Shown: positions 7,119-14,649 of the stretch, piece by piece
Numbering within the stretch: position 1 is the first letter of the stretch
Layout: each line of letters opens with the position of its first letter
Assembly: GCA_900540045.1 (NCBI GenBank)
Contig: UQEF01000059.1
Coordinates: 1-18,461, forward strand
Direction: 5' to 3'
Length of the DNA: 18,461 nt
Origin: an uncultured Eubacteriales bacterium
GTDB taxonomy: Bacteria > Bacillota > Clostridia > Christensenellales > Aristaeellaceae
Translations under genes and position numbers: made by a program
Notes under the pieces: model-generated
Told to the model about the DNA's origin: nothing
What the model saw: the letters and a program-made list of their open reading frames with translations, nothing else
Databases searched by the model: none

Positions 7119-8111
7119 ATGGGGGTCACGGTCAATGAAATCGCCAAAATCTGCGGCGTTTCCCGCACAACGGTGCTGCGCGCGCTCAACAATCAGTCCC
7201 GCGTGAGCGACAGGACGCGCCGCCGGGTGCTGGAGGTGGCAAAGGAGCTTGGCTACCGGCCTAACCTGCTGGCCCGCAGCCTCAACACCGGCCGCACGAT
7301 GACGCTGGGCATCGTGGCTATCAACATGGATAACCTGATCTTTGTCCAGACCCTGAGTGCGATTAATACGGAGGCACAGCGCAAGGGGTACTCGCTCAAC
7401 ATCGCCCTGCATGGACAGAGCAGCGAGGCCGAGATGCAGCGCATCCACGACTTCACCGACCGCCGCATGGAGGGCATTTTGCTTAGCCCCATCAGCAAGG
7501 GGCCGGAGTTTGAGCAGTTTCTGCTCTCCCTGGGCACCCCGGTGGTGTGCATCGGCAATTATGTCTCCGAGCAAATCTCCACGGTCATGATCGACGAGGA
7601 GCTCGCCGCGCGCGAGGCGGTGCGGCTTATCGCCTCCAAGGGTTATCGGCGCATCGTGTTCGTCTGTCCACCGCTGGCCTACGAAAGCCAGCAGAACATC
7701 TACTCCCACATCCAGCGCAAGCACGGCCTGGAGGTCGAACTGGCGCTGCATCCGGAGATTTCGTACCAGATCATCGCGGCGGATGACTATGTTCAGCAGC
7801 TCTCGCCTGTCCTCAAGACCCTAGGCGACGTGCGTACAGCCATCCTCTGTTCGGGGGATATCTACGCCCTCAACATCATGCGCTACTTCAAGGCCCACAA
7901 GATCAAAACTCCGCGCGACGTGGGCATCATGGGTTTTGACAACATCAGCATCCTGGAATACATCGTCCCGCGCCTGACCACCGTCTCCACCAATGTCGAA
8001 AACGTGGCCGTGGTCGCCGTCAACGAGCTCATCTCCCAGATCGAGGGCGACCAGACCGTGGCAAAGAAAATCGTTCTTCCGCACAAAATTCTCGATATGG
8101 AAACCCTGTAA
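7119..8111 (+). CDS. LacI-family transcriptional regulator
   Basis: A 330-residue repressor-type protein. Residues about 3-24 (VTVNEIAKICGVSRTTVLRAL) form the N-terminal helix-turn-helix, and the hinge YRPNLLARSLNTGRT follows. The rest is a periplasmic-binding-protein-like sensor domain with typical motifs such as GILLSP, PVVCIGNYV, IVFVCPP and GIMGFDNISI. ATG at 7119 is chosen because the HTH begins within three residues of it, GGAAAGGCGGGG lies just upstream, and the frame upstream would include the promoter. Family members bind a sugar or derivative. The gene sits next to the arabinose-polymer locus, whose two divergent promoters carry CG-centred palindromes typical of LacI operators, so it is the best candidate for their repressor (inference). 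The ligand is not readable. Confidence 0.92.
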   Translation: MGVTVNEIAKICGVSRTTVLRALNNQSRVSDRTRRRVLEVAKELGYRPNLLARSLNTGRTMTLGIVAINMDNLIFVQTLSAINTEAQRKGYSLNIALHGQSSEAEMQRIHDFTDRRMEGILLSPISKGPEFEQFLLSLGTPVVCIGNYVSEQISTVMIDEELAAREAVRLIASKGYRRIVFVCPPLAYESQQNIYSHIQRKHGLEVELALHPEISYQIIAADDYVQQLSPVLKTLGDVRTAILCSGDIYALNIMRYFKAHKIKTPRDVGIMGFDNISILEYIVPRLTTVSTNVENVAVVAVNELISQIEGDQTVAKKIVLPHKILDMETL

Positions 8112-8117
8112 AAAAGC

Positions 8118-8144
8118 GGCCGCTCCCCGGAAAGGGGAGCGGCC
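8118..8144 (+). terminator. Hairpin after the LacI gene, possibly bidirectional
   Basis: A perfect 11-bp stem GGCCGCTCCCC (8118-8128) / GGGGAGCGGCC (8134-8144) with loop GGAAA, 6 nt after the stop codon. There is no T tract on the plus strand, but six A precede it (8110-8115). It is therefore a better intrinsic terminator for minus-strand transcripts, although its position suits the LacI gene. Confidence 0.6.
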
Positions 8145-8628
8145 CAGAACGTTGAATAACCCCTGATTTTGGAGAAAGCCGCGTTTCTTGCGCCCTTCGG
8201 ACGCTCGCGAAAATGCTGCGGCATAAGGCTTTGGGGCTCTGCCCTAAACCCCGGCAGGCGCAAAGGGAAGCGTCAGCCCTGAGGGCTGTTGCGCCAGGAG
8301 TAAAGTGACCCGCAGGCGCGAGCAAATCAAGGGCCGCGCGCGGCCAGCGCGCACAGCGCCGGTATTTGCCAGGAGAGGAAAGCGGCGCAGACCAGGCGGA
8401 AAAGGTCGCCGGGGGCGAGCTTTTTCGGTACGCTAAAGGACGCATCCCGTTCCCGACAGACAGCATGCGTCCTTGAATGCGTTTTTTTGAGGCCTGCTTC
8501 AAAATGGGCGGAAGGATTCCCGGCATGAAAGCGCCTGTCCTCCGCCGTGATGCCTGTCAGACTCCCCGTATACCGCATCCCGATCCGGGGGCAAAGCTTT
8601 GGCCCGCGGTATGCAGGGGCCGGCCCCG
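8145..8628. other. Hairpin-rich non-coding region between LacI and GH43 genes
   Basis: No convincing gene is present. Plus-strand terminator-like hairpins occur at 8400-8425 (AAAGGTCGCC/GGCGAGCTTT with one mismatch, then TTTTT) and at 8436-8488 (AAGGACGCAT/ATGCGTCCTT, 19-nt loop, then TTTTTTT at 8482). The segment near 8230-8290 has the look of GC-rich interspersed intergenic sequence. After the GH43 stop, ATACCGC (8570-8576) pairs with GCGGTAT (8606-8612) around the palindrome CAAAGCTTTG (8592-8601), and GGGGCCGGCCCC (8616-8627) is a 12-bp palindrome. These may end the GH43 transcript although T tracts are lacking. Confidence 0.45.
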
Positions 8629-9600
8629 TCAGTCAAGAGAAAGGTTGTTTTCGTAGGAGAAGCAGGGACGGTCATCCTGCCAGGTGACCTTCATGAGATA
8701 GCAGTGGCGGTTTGGATCGTAGAGCGGATCGCCGGTGATCTCGTCGTACTGGCGGGCGTGGTAGGCCATGAGGGTGTTGCCCGCGTCGTCAAGGAAGAAG
8801 GAGTTGTGTCCCGGACCGTAGAGGCCTTTATCCGCATCGGTGCACAGCACGGGCTGGCGCGCCTTGCGCCAGGCGTTGGGATCAAGCAGGTCCGCCCCGG
8901 CGGAAGCGCACAGCAGCCCGATGCAGTAGCACGCGCCCGTGGCGCTGGCCGAAAAGCTGATGTAGACATGGTCTTTGCCCGGAAGGAAGAAGGGGCCCTC
9001 GTTCACCCAGAAGTCCTCCCGCTCCCAGTCGTAGGAGGGGGTGGAGAGCAGCACCTGCGGCGTCTTGAAGGAGAGCGGGGAGTCCATCTCCGCGATGTAG
9101 AGGTTGGAGATCTTCTTGCCGAGGTTAACCTTCTCGGCCCACACACCGTAGCGCCGACCGCCATGCTCAAAGACGGTCAGGTCGAGGGAGAAGTCGTTGA
9201 AGCTGAAATCGTCCGCCCGCCGGGGCATGCCCTCTTCGCGCCAGGCATCCGTGAGCGGGTCGGTCCCCTCGCAGCGCAGCACGTAGGGGCGGATGTTCCA
9301 CACATCGTCGATGTCGCCGGCGGCAAAGTAGAGGTACCACGCTCCGTCCAGCCAGTGCAGCTCCGGCGCCCAGACATGGCAGCTCATCGGCCCCCGCGCG
9401 TGGCGCTCCCACACGGTCGTCTCCGGAGCGGTGCGCAGGCCCGCAAGCGTGTTCGAGTGGCGCAGAACCACCCGGTCATACTGCGGAACGGAGGCGGTGA
9501 AGTAGTAGCTGCCGTCGGTGTGGTGCAGAATATAGGGATCGGCCCGCTGCTCGATGAAGGGGCGGTTGAAGGCCGTGTGGCGGATTTGATCGCTTCGCAT
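8629..9600 (-). CDS. Glycoside hydrolase family 43 (arabinofuranosidase/arabinanase type)
   Basis: A 323-residue five-bladed beta-propeller glycosidase without signal peptide, so cytoplasmic. Catalytic residues of GH43 are visible: general base D21 in ADPYIL, pKa modulator D140 in SLDLTVF, and general acid E201 in VNEGPFF. WAPELHW (77-83) and YGPGHNSF are further family motifs. It most resembles the clade of exo-acting alpha-L-arabinofuranosidases; beta-xylosidase activity cannot be excluded from sequence alone. ATG at 9600 is preferred to an upstream ATG at 9642 because GGGAGGG (9613-9607) sits 6 nt before it and the upstream codons overlap the operator. It is transcribed divergently from the ABC-transporter/GH51 operon and should act on the same imported oligosaccharides. 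Confidence 0.93.
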   Translation of the reverse strand: MRSDQIRHTAFNRPFIEQRADPYILHHTDGSYYFTASVPQYDRVVLRHSNTLAGLRTAPETTVWERHARGPMSCHVWAPELHWLDGAWYLYFAAGDIDDVWNIRPYVLRCEGTDPLTDAWREEGMPRRADDFSFNDFSLDLTVFEHGGRRYGVWAEKVNLGKKISNLYIAEMDSPLSFKTPQVLLSTPSYDWEREDFWVNEGPFFLPGKDHVYISFSASATGACYCIGLLCASAGADLLDPNAWRKARQPVLCTDADKGLYGPGHNSFFLDDAGNTLMAYHARQYDEITGDPLYDPNRHCYLMKVTWQDDRPCFSYENNLSLD

Positions 9601-9622
9601 AAAAAACCCTCCCGATATGATT

Positions 9623-9642
9623 TGGCGTATACGTGTACGCAA
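9623..9642. promoter_or_regulatory. Operator 1 (GH43 side)
   Basis: A 20-bp imperfect palindrome centred on the C|G at 9632/9633. Its halves are GTGTACGCAA and, on the other strand, GTATACGCCA, which agree at 8 of 10 positions. It lies just downstream of the predicted GH43 transcription start (about 9647, minus strand), a position suited to repression. The CG centre is typical of LacI-family sites. Confidence 0.65.
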
Positions 9643-9653
9643 CTGATGGCGAC

Positions 9654-9682
9654 ATTATAGCATTTTCAGGGCCCGGCGTCAA
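9654..9682 (-). promoter_or_regulatory. Promoter of the GH43 gene
   Basis: On the minus strand: TTGACG (9682-9677), a 17-bp spacer, then a perfect TATAAT (9659-9654). The start near 9647 falls directly before operator 1. Confidence 0.8.
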
Positions 9683-9769
9683 TCGCTCCGCAGGGGAGGC
9701 GGATGCTTCAATTTCCTGGTATTCGTCCGACTATTCTGGAAAACCAGTCTAAAATTTTTTGTGATTCTA

Positions 9770-9798
9770 TTGACAAATCCAACGAGAACAGGTATGCT
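9770..9798 (+). promoter_or_regulatory. Promoter of the ABC-transporter/GH51 operon
   Basis: A perfect TTGACA (9770-9775), a 17-bp spacer, then TATGCT (9793-9798). The start near 9805 falls directly before operator 2 and leaves a leader of about 65 nt. Confidence 0.8.
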
Positions 9799-9807
9799 GT
9801 TAATCAA

Positions 9808-9827
9808 GAGGTTACACGTGTACGCAA
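9808..9827. promoter_or_regulatory. Operator 2 (ABC-transporter side)
   Basis: Centred on the C|G at 9817/9818. The right half GTGTACGCAA is identical to that of operator 1. The left half is degenerate but keeps the inner TACAC/GTGTA palindrome. It sits just downstream of the operon start, mirroring operator 1; the two centres are 185 bp apart. Confidence 0.6.
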
Positions 9828-9871
9828 ATGGAACGCTGTGACCACTCAACAATTTAGAGGAGGCAGCACAC

Positions 9872-11134
9872 ATGAAAAGGATTCTTTGTCTGGTACTGGT
9901 TGCCATCATGAGCATCGCGGGCGTCGCGGGCGCTGCGGCCGAGGAGAGCAACTCCATTACCATTCAGTTCTGGAACAGCTTCACCGGCGCCGACGGCGAC
10001 CTGCTGGTGGAGCTGGTGGACCGCTTCAACGCGGAAAACAAGTGGGGCATCACCATCGAGATGGACATCTCCTCCGGGTTCACCGAGCAGCTCAGCTCCG
10101 CGCTGGCCGCCAACGAGGGCCCGGCGCTGGTGCTGTTTTCCACGGCGTTCCGCTTCCAGTACGCCGACTACCTTAAGGACTTGAGCGACATCTTTGAAAA
10201 GACCGAACTTGACCGCAACGACTTCATCCCCTCCTATCTGGACTACTGCTCCGAGGGCGACGCTCTGTACCTGGTGCCCTTCCAGATCGTGGGCTATTAC
10301 CTGATGTGGAACAAGGACCTCTTCACCGAGGCCGGCCTCGACCCTGAAACCCCGCCCCAGAGCTGGGATGAATGGCTCGAATATGCCAAGGCCCTCACCA
10401 ACGAGGACAAGAACGTCTACGGCTCCGGCATTTCCTACAACTACGCCTACCAGATCGCCCACATCATCCAGCGCTTCGGCGGCCTGGCCGTCACGAGCGA
10501 GGACGGTGCCTGGAAGGCCAACTTCGCCGGCAACGAGGGATACGCCGCATTCCTCAACATGTACAAGGAAATGATTACTGCCGGCTACAATCCCATCGAC
10601 GCTGATACCGATCCCACCTTCACCGCGGGCCAGCTGGGCATGACCGTCACCGGCCCCTGGACCACCGGCGCTCTGGACAGCAACGGCATCAACTACGGCA
10701 TTGCCCTGGTGCCCGAAGGCATGGCCGGCCCCATGAACTCCGTGGAGGTCATCGGCTTCGCCATCACCAACGTCGTCTCCGAGGAGGAGCAGCTCGCCGC
10801 CTACCGCTTAATCGAGTGGTGGAACACCGAGGACGCCGACGGAAACTCCCCCGCGCTGACCTGGTCGCTGGAAAACGGCTTCCCCAGCTACGCCTTCAGC
10901 GTGCAGGAGAAGGAAGCCTACAAGAGCAACGAAAAGCTCGTCGTGACCTCCTCCGCCGACCCCTCCCTGCCCTCCGACTTCATTGTGGATTCCAGCTTCG
11001 CCGGGACCAACGAGATTCTCAACGACGTCATCCTGCCGCTGATGTCCTCCATCACCTTTGAGGATATCTCCGTGGAGGACGCGCTGAACAACGCGCAGGC
11101 CGCCGCCGACGAGATCGTGGCCCGCTACAACTGA
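9872..11134 (+). CDS. Extracellular solute-binding protein of a CUT1 sugar ABC transporter
   Basis: A 420-residue family-1 solute-binding protein that should capture the oligosaccharide outside the membrane. The N-terminus (MKRILCLVLVAIMSIAGVAG then AAAEES) is a signal peptide with an AXA-type cleavage site. There is no lipobox cysteine, unlike most solute-binding proteins of Gram-positive bacteria. The mature start SITIQFWNSFTGADGDLL is the classic opening of the family, and MTVTGPWTTGAL near residue 250 is another common motif. AGAGGAGG (9856-9863) precedes the ATG by 8 nt. It is first in an operon with two permeases and a GH51 enzyme, pointing to arabinose-containing oligosaccharides as ligand (inference). 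A strong hairpin follows the gene and probably favours its expression over that of the permeases. Confidence 0.93.
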   Translation: MKRILCLVLVAIMSIAGVAGAAAEESNSITIQFWNSFTGADGDLLVELVDRFNAENKWGITIEMDISSGFTEQLSSALAANEGPALVLFSTAFRFQYADYLKDLSDIFEKTELDRNDFIPSYLDYCSEGDALYLVPFQIVGYYLMWNKDLFTEAGLDPETPPQSWDEWLEYAKALTNEDKNVYGSGISYNYAYQIAHIIQRFGGLAVTSEDGAWKANFAGNEGYAAFLNMYKEMITAGYNPIDADTDPTFTAGQLGMTVTGPWTTGALDSNGINYGIALVPEGMAGPMNSVEVIGFAITNVVSEEEQLAAYRLIEWWNTEDADGNSPALTWSLENGFPSYAFSVQEKEAYKSNEKLVVTSSADPSLPSDFIVDSSFAGTNEILNDVILPLMSSITFEDISVEDALNNAQAAADEIVARYN

Positions 11135-11157
11135 TTTCCTCCCCCGAAACAGCTTTC

Positions 11158-11181
11158 TGCGGGCGGCATCTGCCGCCCGCA
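11158..11181 (+). terminator. Intercistronic hairpin between binding protein and permease
   Basis: A perfect inverted repeat TGCGGGCGGCA/TGCCGCCCGCA (11 bp, 2-nt centre, so about 10 bp once the loop opens) with no T tract. It is more likely an mRNA-stabilising or partial-termination element than a full terminator, because the permease genes directly downstream have no promoter of their own that I can see. Confidence 0.6.
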
Positions 11182-11206
11182 ATGAAATGTGAGGGAGTGA
11201 GGCCAC

Positions 11207-12103
11207 ATGCCGTGGTACAAGCGCGCATACCAGTACCTAAACCGACCCGGGCGCTGCGCGTATATCTTTCTGGCGCCGTCGCTGATCCTGCTGTTTCTGT
11301 TCAACCTGCTGCCGCTGGTGATGGCGTTTGTGCTGAGTCTGTTTGACGCCAATCTTACCCTGTCGCAGATGACCTTCGTGCGCCTTGGCAACTTTGCCGA
11401 GGCGTTCGCGGACTCGCGGTTTCTCAATAGCCTGCGCGTGACCGCGGTGCTGACGGTGGTGGAGCTGCCGGTGCAGGTATTCGGCGCAATGATCGTCGCC
11501 GCGCTGGTTTCCCGCAACACCCTGCGAAACAAGCTGTTCCGCTCGGTCTACTTCCTGCCGGTGATCTGCTCGGCCACGGCCATCGGCGTCATGTGGAAGA
11601 TGATCCTGCATTCCAACATCGGCCTGATCACCTACCTTTTGCGCACGATGGGCCTGGGCAAGATCAACTTCCTCAACACCCCCGATCTGACCATCTTCGT
11701 GGTGGCCTTCATCTCCATCTGGCGCAGCTTCGGCATCTCTGTCATCATCTACGTGACCGCCATCCAGCAGACCGACACCGCCATGTACGAGGCCGCCGAG
11801 CTGGACGGCGCAGGGCGGGTAAGGCAGTTCGTGAGCATCACGATGCCCTCCATCCGGCCCACCTTCTGGTACATCCTGCTCACCCGCTTTGCCGGGTCCC
11901 TGCAGATCTTCGACATCATTTACACCACCACCAACGGCGGGCCCAACTTCACCACCGAATCCACCGTCAGCTACATCTATTCCCGCGCCTTCACCTCCGG
12001 CGCACGCATGGGCTATGCCTGCGCCATGTCGGTGCTGCTGTTTGCCGTCATCATGCTGGCGACGGTGGTGCTCTACCGCAGGATGAACAAGGAGGATGCG
12101 TGA
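11207..12103 (+). CDS. CUT1 ABC transporter permease (MalF/AraP type)
   Basis: A 298-residue integral membrane protein with about six helices, first segment CAYIFLAPSLILLFLFNLLP. The cytoplasmic EAA loop that contacts the ATPase is EAAELDGAGRVRQFVSI, from about residue 195, followed by TMPSIRP. The late motif IIYTTTNGGPNFTTES is characteristic of the MalF/UgpA-like subunit. ATG at 11207 follows a GAGGGAGTGAGG stretch. Its stop overlaps the start of the second permease by one base (TGATG), so the two are coupled. It forms the membrane channel with the next gene product. No ATPase gene is in the operon; in Firmicutes CUT1 systems often share an MsmX/MsiK-type ATPase encoded elsewhere. Confidence 0.93.
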   Translation: MPWYKRAYQYLNRPGRCAYIFLAPSLILLFLFNLLPLVMAFVLSLFDANLTLSQMTFVRLGNFAEAFADSRFLNSLRVTAVLTVVELPVQVFGAMIVAALVSRNTLRNKLFRSVYFLPVICSATAIGVMWKMILHSNIGLITYLLRTMGLGKINFLNTPDLTIFVVAFISIWRSFGISVIIYVTAIQQTDTAMYEAAELDGAGRVRQFVSITMPSIRPTFWYILLTRFAGSLQIFDIIYTTTNGGPNFTTESTVSYIYSRAFTSGARMGYACAMSVLLFAVIMLATVVLYRRMNKEDA

Positions 12104-12942
12104 TGGAAAGACGAAAATGCACCCCTGCGCAGGCCCTCGCCGCCATTCCGGTGTGGGTGCTGCTAGCTGTGCTGGCGCTTGTGGTGATCGTGCCCATCTC
12201 GTGGATTCTGCTGGGCACTTTCAAGCCCGAAAAGGAGATCATCTCCTATCCACCCACCTTCTGGCCCGAAACCTTTACGCTGGAAAACTTCCTGATCGTG
12301 GGCAAACGCATCAAGATCTGGCGCTACATGCTCAATTCCTTCATCTACGCCTTCGGAACCACAGCCTTCGCCGCCTTTGTCAACAGCCTGGCGGGCTACG
12401 TCTACGCCCGCTATGAATTCCGCGGCAAGAACGTGTGCTTCCTGCTCACGCTGGCCACAATGATGATTCCCTTTCAGGTCATCATGGTGCCGCTGTTCCT
12501 GATCGTGCACAAGATGGGCATGTACAATACCTACTGGGGCCTGATCGTCCCCCGCATCGCCGTGGCGGTGTCCATCTTCATGATGCGCGCGGCCTTCACT
12601 GGCCTGCCCAAGGAGCTGGAGGATGCCGCCCGCATCGATGGCGTATCGGAGTTCGGCATCTTCGGACGCATCATGCTGCCACAGGTCAAGCCGGCGGTGA
12701 TCTGCCTGATCATCCTCAGCTTTAACGGCTCCTGGAATGACCTGCTCTGGCCCATGCTGGTGGCGAGCAACACCAACATGCGCACCCTGGCCAACGGCCT
12801 GGCCCTGTTCGTGGGCGAGTACACGTCCCAGTACGGCGCGGCCTTTGCCGGGACGCTGATCTCGCTGGTGCCGATGCTTTTGATGTATCTTTTCGGCCAG
12901 AAGTACTTTGTGCAGGGCATGGCCAGCTCCGGCCTGAAATAA
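12103..12942 (+). CDS. CUT1 ABC transporter permease (MalG/AraQ type)
   Basis: A 279-residue integral membrane protein, second subunit of the importer channel. The N-terminal helix VWVLLAVLALVVIVPISWIL is followed by LGTFKPEKEI and the loop YPPTFWPETFTLENF, both typical of the MalG/AraQ subunit. The EAA loop is ELEDAARIDGVSEFGIFGRI from residue 171, then MLPQVKP. The ATG at 12103 overlaps the previous stop, with AAGGAGG (12089-12095) 7 nt upstream. A much longer open frame extends upstream from this start but is only the shadow of the first permease. The usual MalG-type ending (KYFVQGMASSGLK here) suggests the gene is complete. Confidence 0.93.
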   Translation: MERRKCTPAQALAAIPVWVLLAVLALVVIVPISWILLGTFKPEKEIISYPPTFWPETFTLENFLIVGKRIKIWRYMLNSFIYAFGTTAFAAFVNSLAGYVYARYEFRGKNVCFLLTLATMMIPFQVIMVPLFLIVHKMGMYNTYWGLIVPRIAVAVSIFMMRAAFTGLPKELEDAARIDGVSEFGIFGRIMLPQVKPAVICLIILSFNGSWNDLLWPMLVASNTNMRTLANGLALFVGEYTSQYGAAFAGTLISLVPMLLMYLFGQKYFVQGMASSGLK

Positions 12943-12962
12943 ACCGAATGAGGTGAACCCAC

Positions 12963-14468
12963 ATGACCCAAGGAATGCTGGCAGTCAACCCCATCTTCAC
13001 GCGCGGGGAGGTCAGCGCGAGAATCTTCGGCTCCTTTGCCGAGCACATGGGCAGGGTGATCTACTCCGGCATCTACGAGCCCGGCCACCCCGCCGCCGAC
13101 GAGACGGGCTGCCGTAGCGACGTGCTCCAGGCCGTGCGCGACATGGGCGTGACGCTGATGCGCTACCCGGGCGGCAACTTCGTATCCAACTACCGCTGGG
13201 AAAACGGCGTTGGTCCCGTCGGGGAGCGTCCACGCCAGGTGGACCTGGCCTGGCGGTCCATCGAGACCAACGAGTTTGGTACCAACGAGTTCATGCGCTG
13301 GGCGGCGCAGGCTGGCATGGAGCCCATGCTCACGGTCAACCTGGGCACGCGCGGCCTCACGGAAGCACTGGAATACCTTGAATACGTCAATTTTCCCGGT
13401 GGCACGCCTCTGAGCGACCTGCGGCGCGCCCACGGCGTGCGTGAGCCCTACGGCGTGAAGCTGTGGTGCCTGGGCAATGAGATGGACGGTAGCTGGCAGA
13501 TTGGCCACAAGGACATGGAATCCTACGCGCGCCTGGCCGCGGAAACCGGCAAAGCCATGAAGATCCTGGACCCCAGCATCGAACTGATCGCCTGCGGCAG
13601 CGCCAAGTCCGACATGCCCACCTTTCCCCGCTGGGACCTGTGCGTGCTGGAACACGTCTACGGCATCGCGGATTATCTGTCTCTGCACCAGTACTACGGC
13701 GGGCAGCAACAGGGCACGGCGGCATTTCTGGCGCAGTCGGAGGACTTTGAAAGCTACATCGCCACCATCCGCTCGGCCATCGCCGTGATCCGCGCGCTGA
13801 GGCGGTCCGACAAGGCCATGTATATCAGCGTGGACGAGTGGGGCGTATGGGCCGAGCCACCCGAAAGCGTGACCCAGGAGGTAGACCAGCAGCCCTGGCA
13901 GGTCGCTCCGGCCATCAGCGAGCAGATCTACACCCTGGAGGATGCGTTGCTCTTCGCTTCGATGCTGATGACCATGGTGCGCAACGCCGACATTGTCAAA
14001 ATCGGCTGTCAGTCGCTCATCACCAACATCAGTTCCTGCATCATGACCCGGCGCGGCGGAGAAATGTGGAAGCAGACCACCTACTATCCCTTCCAGATGC
14101 TGGCCCGCCATGCGCGGGGCACGGTGCTGGAGGTATCCGGCACCCATGCGTGCTACGCTGTTCCTGCCAGCCCGCAGGTGCCCACGCTGGATGTGCTGGC
14201 CGTGTGGAACCGCGCGGAAGGTGAGGTGGCGGTGTTCTGCGTCAACCGCTTGGACAACGCCCCTGCCGAGCTGTCGCTCCAGCTGCAGGGCTTCGCGCCC
14301 ACGGAGGTTGCGGAGTTCACAACCTTGACCGGTAGCGCCAAGCAGACCAACGAGGCCGACCACAGCGCCGTCATCCCGCGCGAAAGCGACGCCGCCTGCC
14401 TGCGCGGCGGCGTGCTGACGGCCTCGCTACCACCTCTGTCGTTCAGCATGATTCGGGTAAACGTGTGA
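12963..14468 (+). CDS. GH51 alpha-L-arabinofuranosidase
   Basis: A 501-residue enzyme, the normal length for intracellular family GH51. It releases terminal alpha-L-arabinofuranosyl residues from arabino-oligosaccharides or arabinoxylo-oligosaccharides. Visible motifs are FGSFAEHMGRVIYSGIYEP near the N-terminus, RYPGGNFVSNYRWENGVGP (67-85), acid/base E173 in LGNEMDG, and nucleophile E292 in VDEWGVW. The C-terminal beta-sandwich ends SFSMIRVNV. There is no signal peptide, in keeping with action on imported substrate. The gene follows the second permease by 20 bp with GAGGTGA as ribosome-binding site, so it is last in the transporter operon. GH51 also contains some endoglucanases, but the close fit to the arabinofuranosidase motifs makes that unlikely. 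abfA would be the usual symbol; orthology to a particular abfA is not proved. Confidence 0.95.
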   Translation: MTQGMLAVNPIFTRGEVSARIFGSFAEHMGRVIYSGIYEPGHPAADETGCRSDVLQAVRDMGVTLMRYPGGNFVSNYRWENGVGPVGERPRQVDLAWRSIETNEFGTNEFMRWAAQAGMEPMLTVNLGTRGLTEALEYLEYVNFPGGTPLSDLRRAHGVREPYGVKLWCLGNEMDGSWQIGHKDMESYARLAAETGKAMKILDPSIELIACGSAKSDMPTFPRWDLCVLEHVYGIADYLSLHQYYGGQQQGTAAFLAQSEDFESYIATIRSAIAVIRALRRSDKAMYISVDEWGVWAEPPESVTQEVDQQPWQVAPAISEQIYTLEDALLFASMLMTMVRNADIVKIGCQSLITNISSCIMTRRGGEMWKQTTYYPFQMLARHARGTVLEVSGTHACYAVPASPQVPTLDVLAVWNRAEGEVAVFCVNRLDNAPAELSLQLQGFAPTEVAEFTTLTGSAKQTNEADHSAVIPRESDAACLRGGVLTASLPPLSFSMIRVNV

Positions 14469-14482
14469 ACGAGGATTTGGAC

Positions 14483-14516
14483 TTCCTTTGGAGGGCCCGC
14501 AGGCCCTCCAAAGGAA
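14483..14516. terminator. 15-bp perfect hairpin ending the arabinose operon
   Basis: TTCCTTTGGAGGGCC (14483-14497) and its exact complement GGCCCTCCAAAGGAA (14502-14516) enclose loop CGCA, 15 nt after the GH51 stop. There is no T tract on either strand. Further hairpins follow directly: CGCCC/GGGCG (14525-14529 with 14539-14543) and GCGGGTG/CACCCGC (14541-14547 with 14557-14563). The last two share bases and so exclude each other. Confidence 0.65.
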
Positions 14517-14649
14517 ATTCGTATCGCCCGGCTTTGCAGGGCGGGTGGGGAGCTTGCACCCGCAAACACAGCAGCCCCTTTGCAGCGTTGGACTGTATCC
14601 GATAAAACGGACAACGAAAAAAGAGACCTCCTGTTGTAGAATGGTGTGC

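Noticed and set aside
8599..9660. 353-codon plus-strand frame opposite GH43
   Set aside because: The minus strand carries all GH43 catalytic residues and a good promoter; the plus-strand frame is Val/Gly/Arg-rich with no motif.
12531..14363. 610-codon minus-strand frame opposite the permease and GH51 genes
   Set aside because: The plus strand here encodes full-length, motif-complete proteins; the antisense frame spans two genes and looks like no family.
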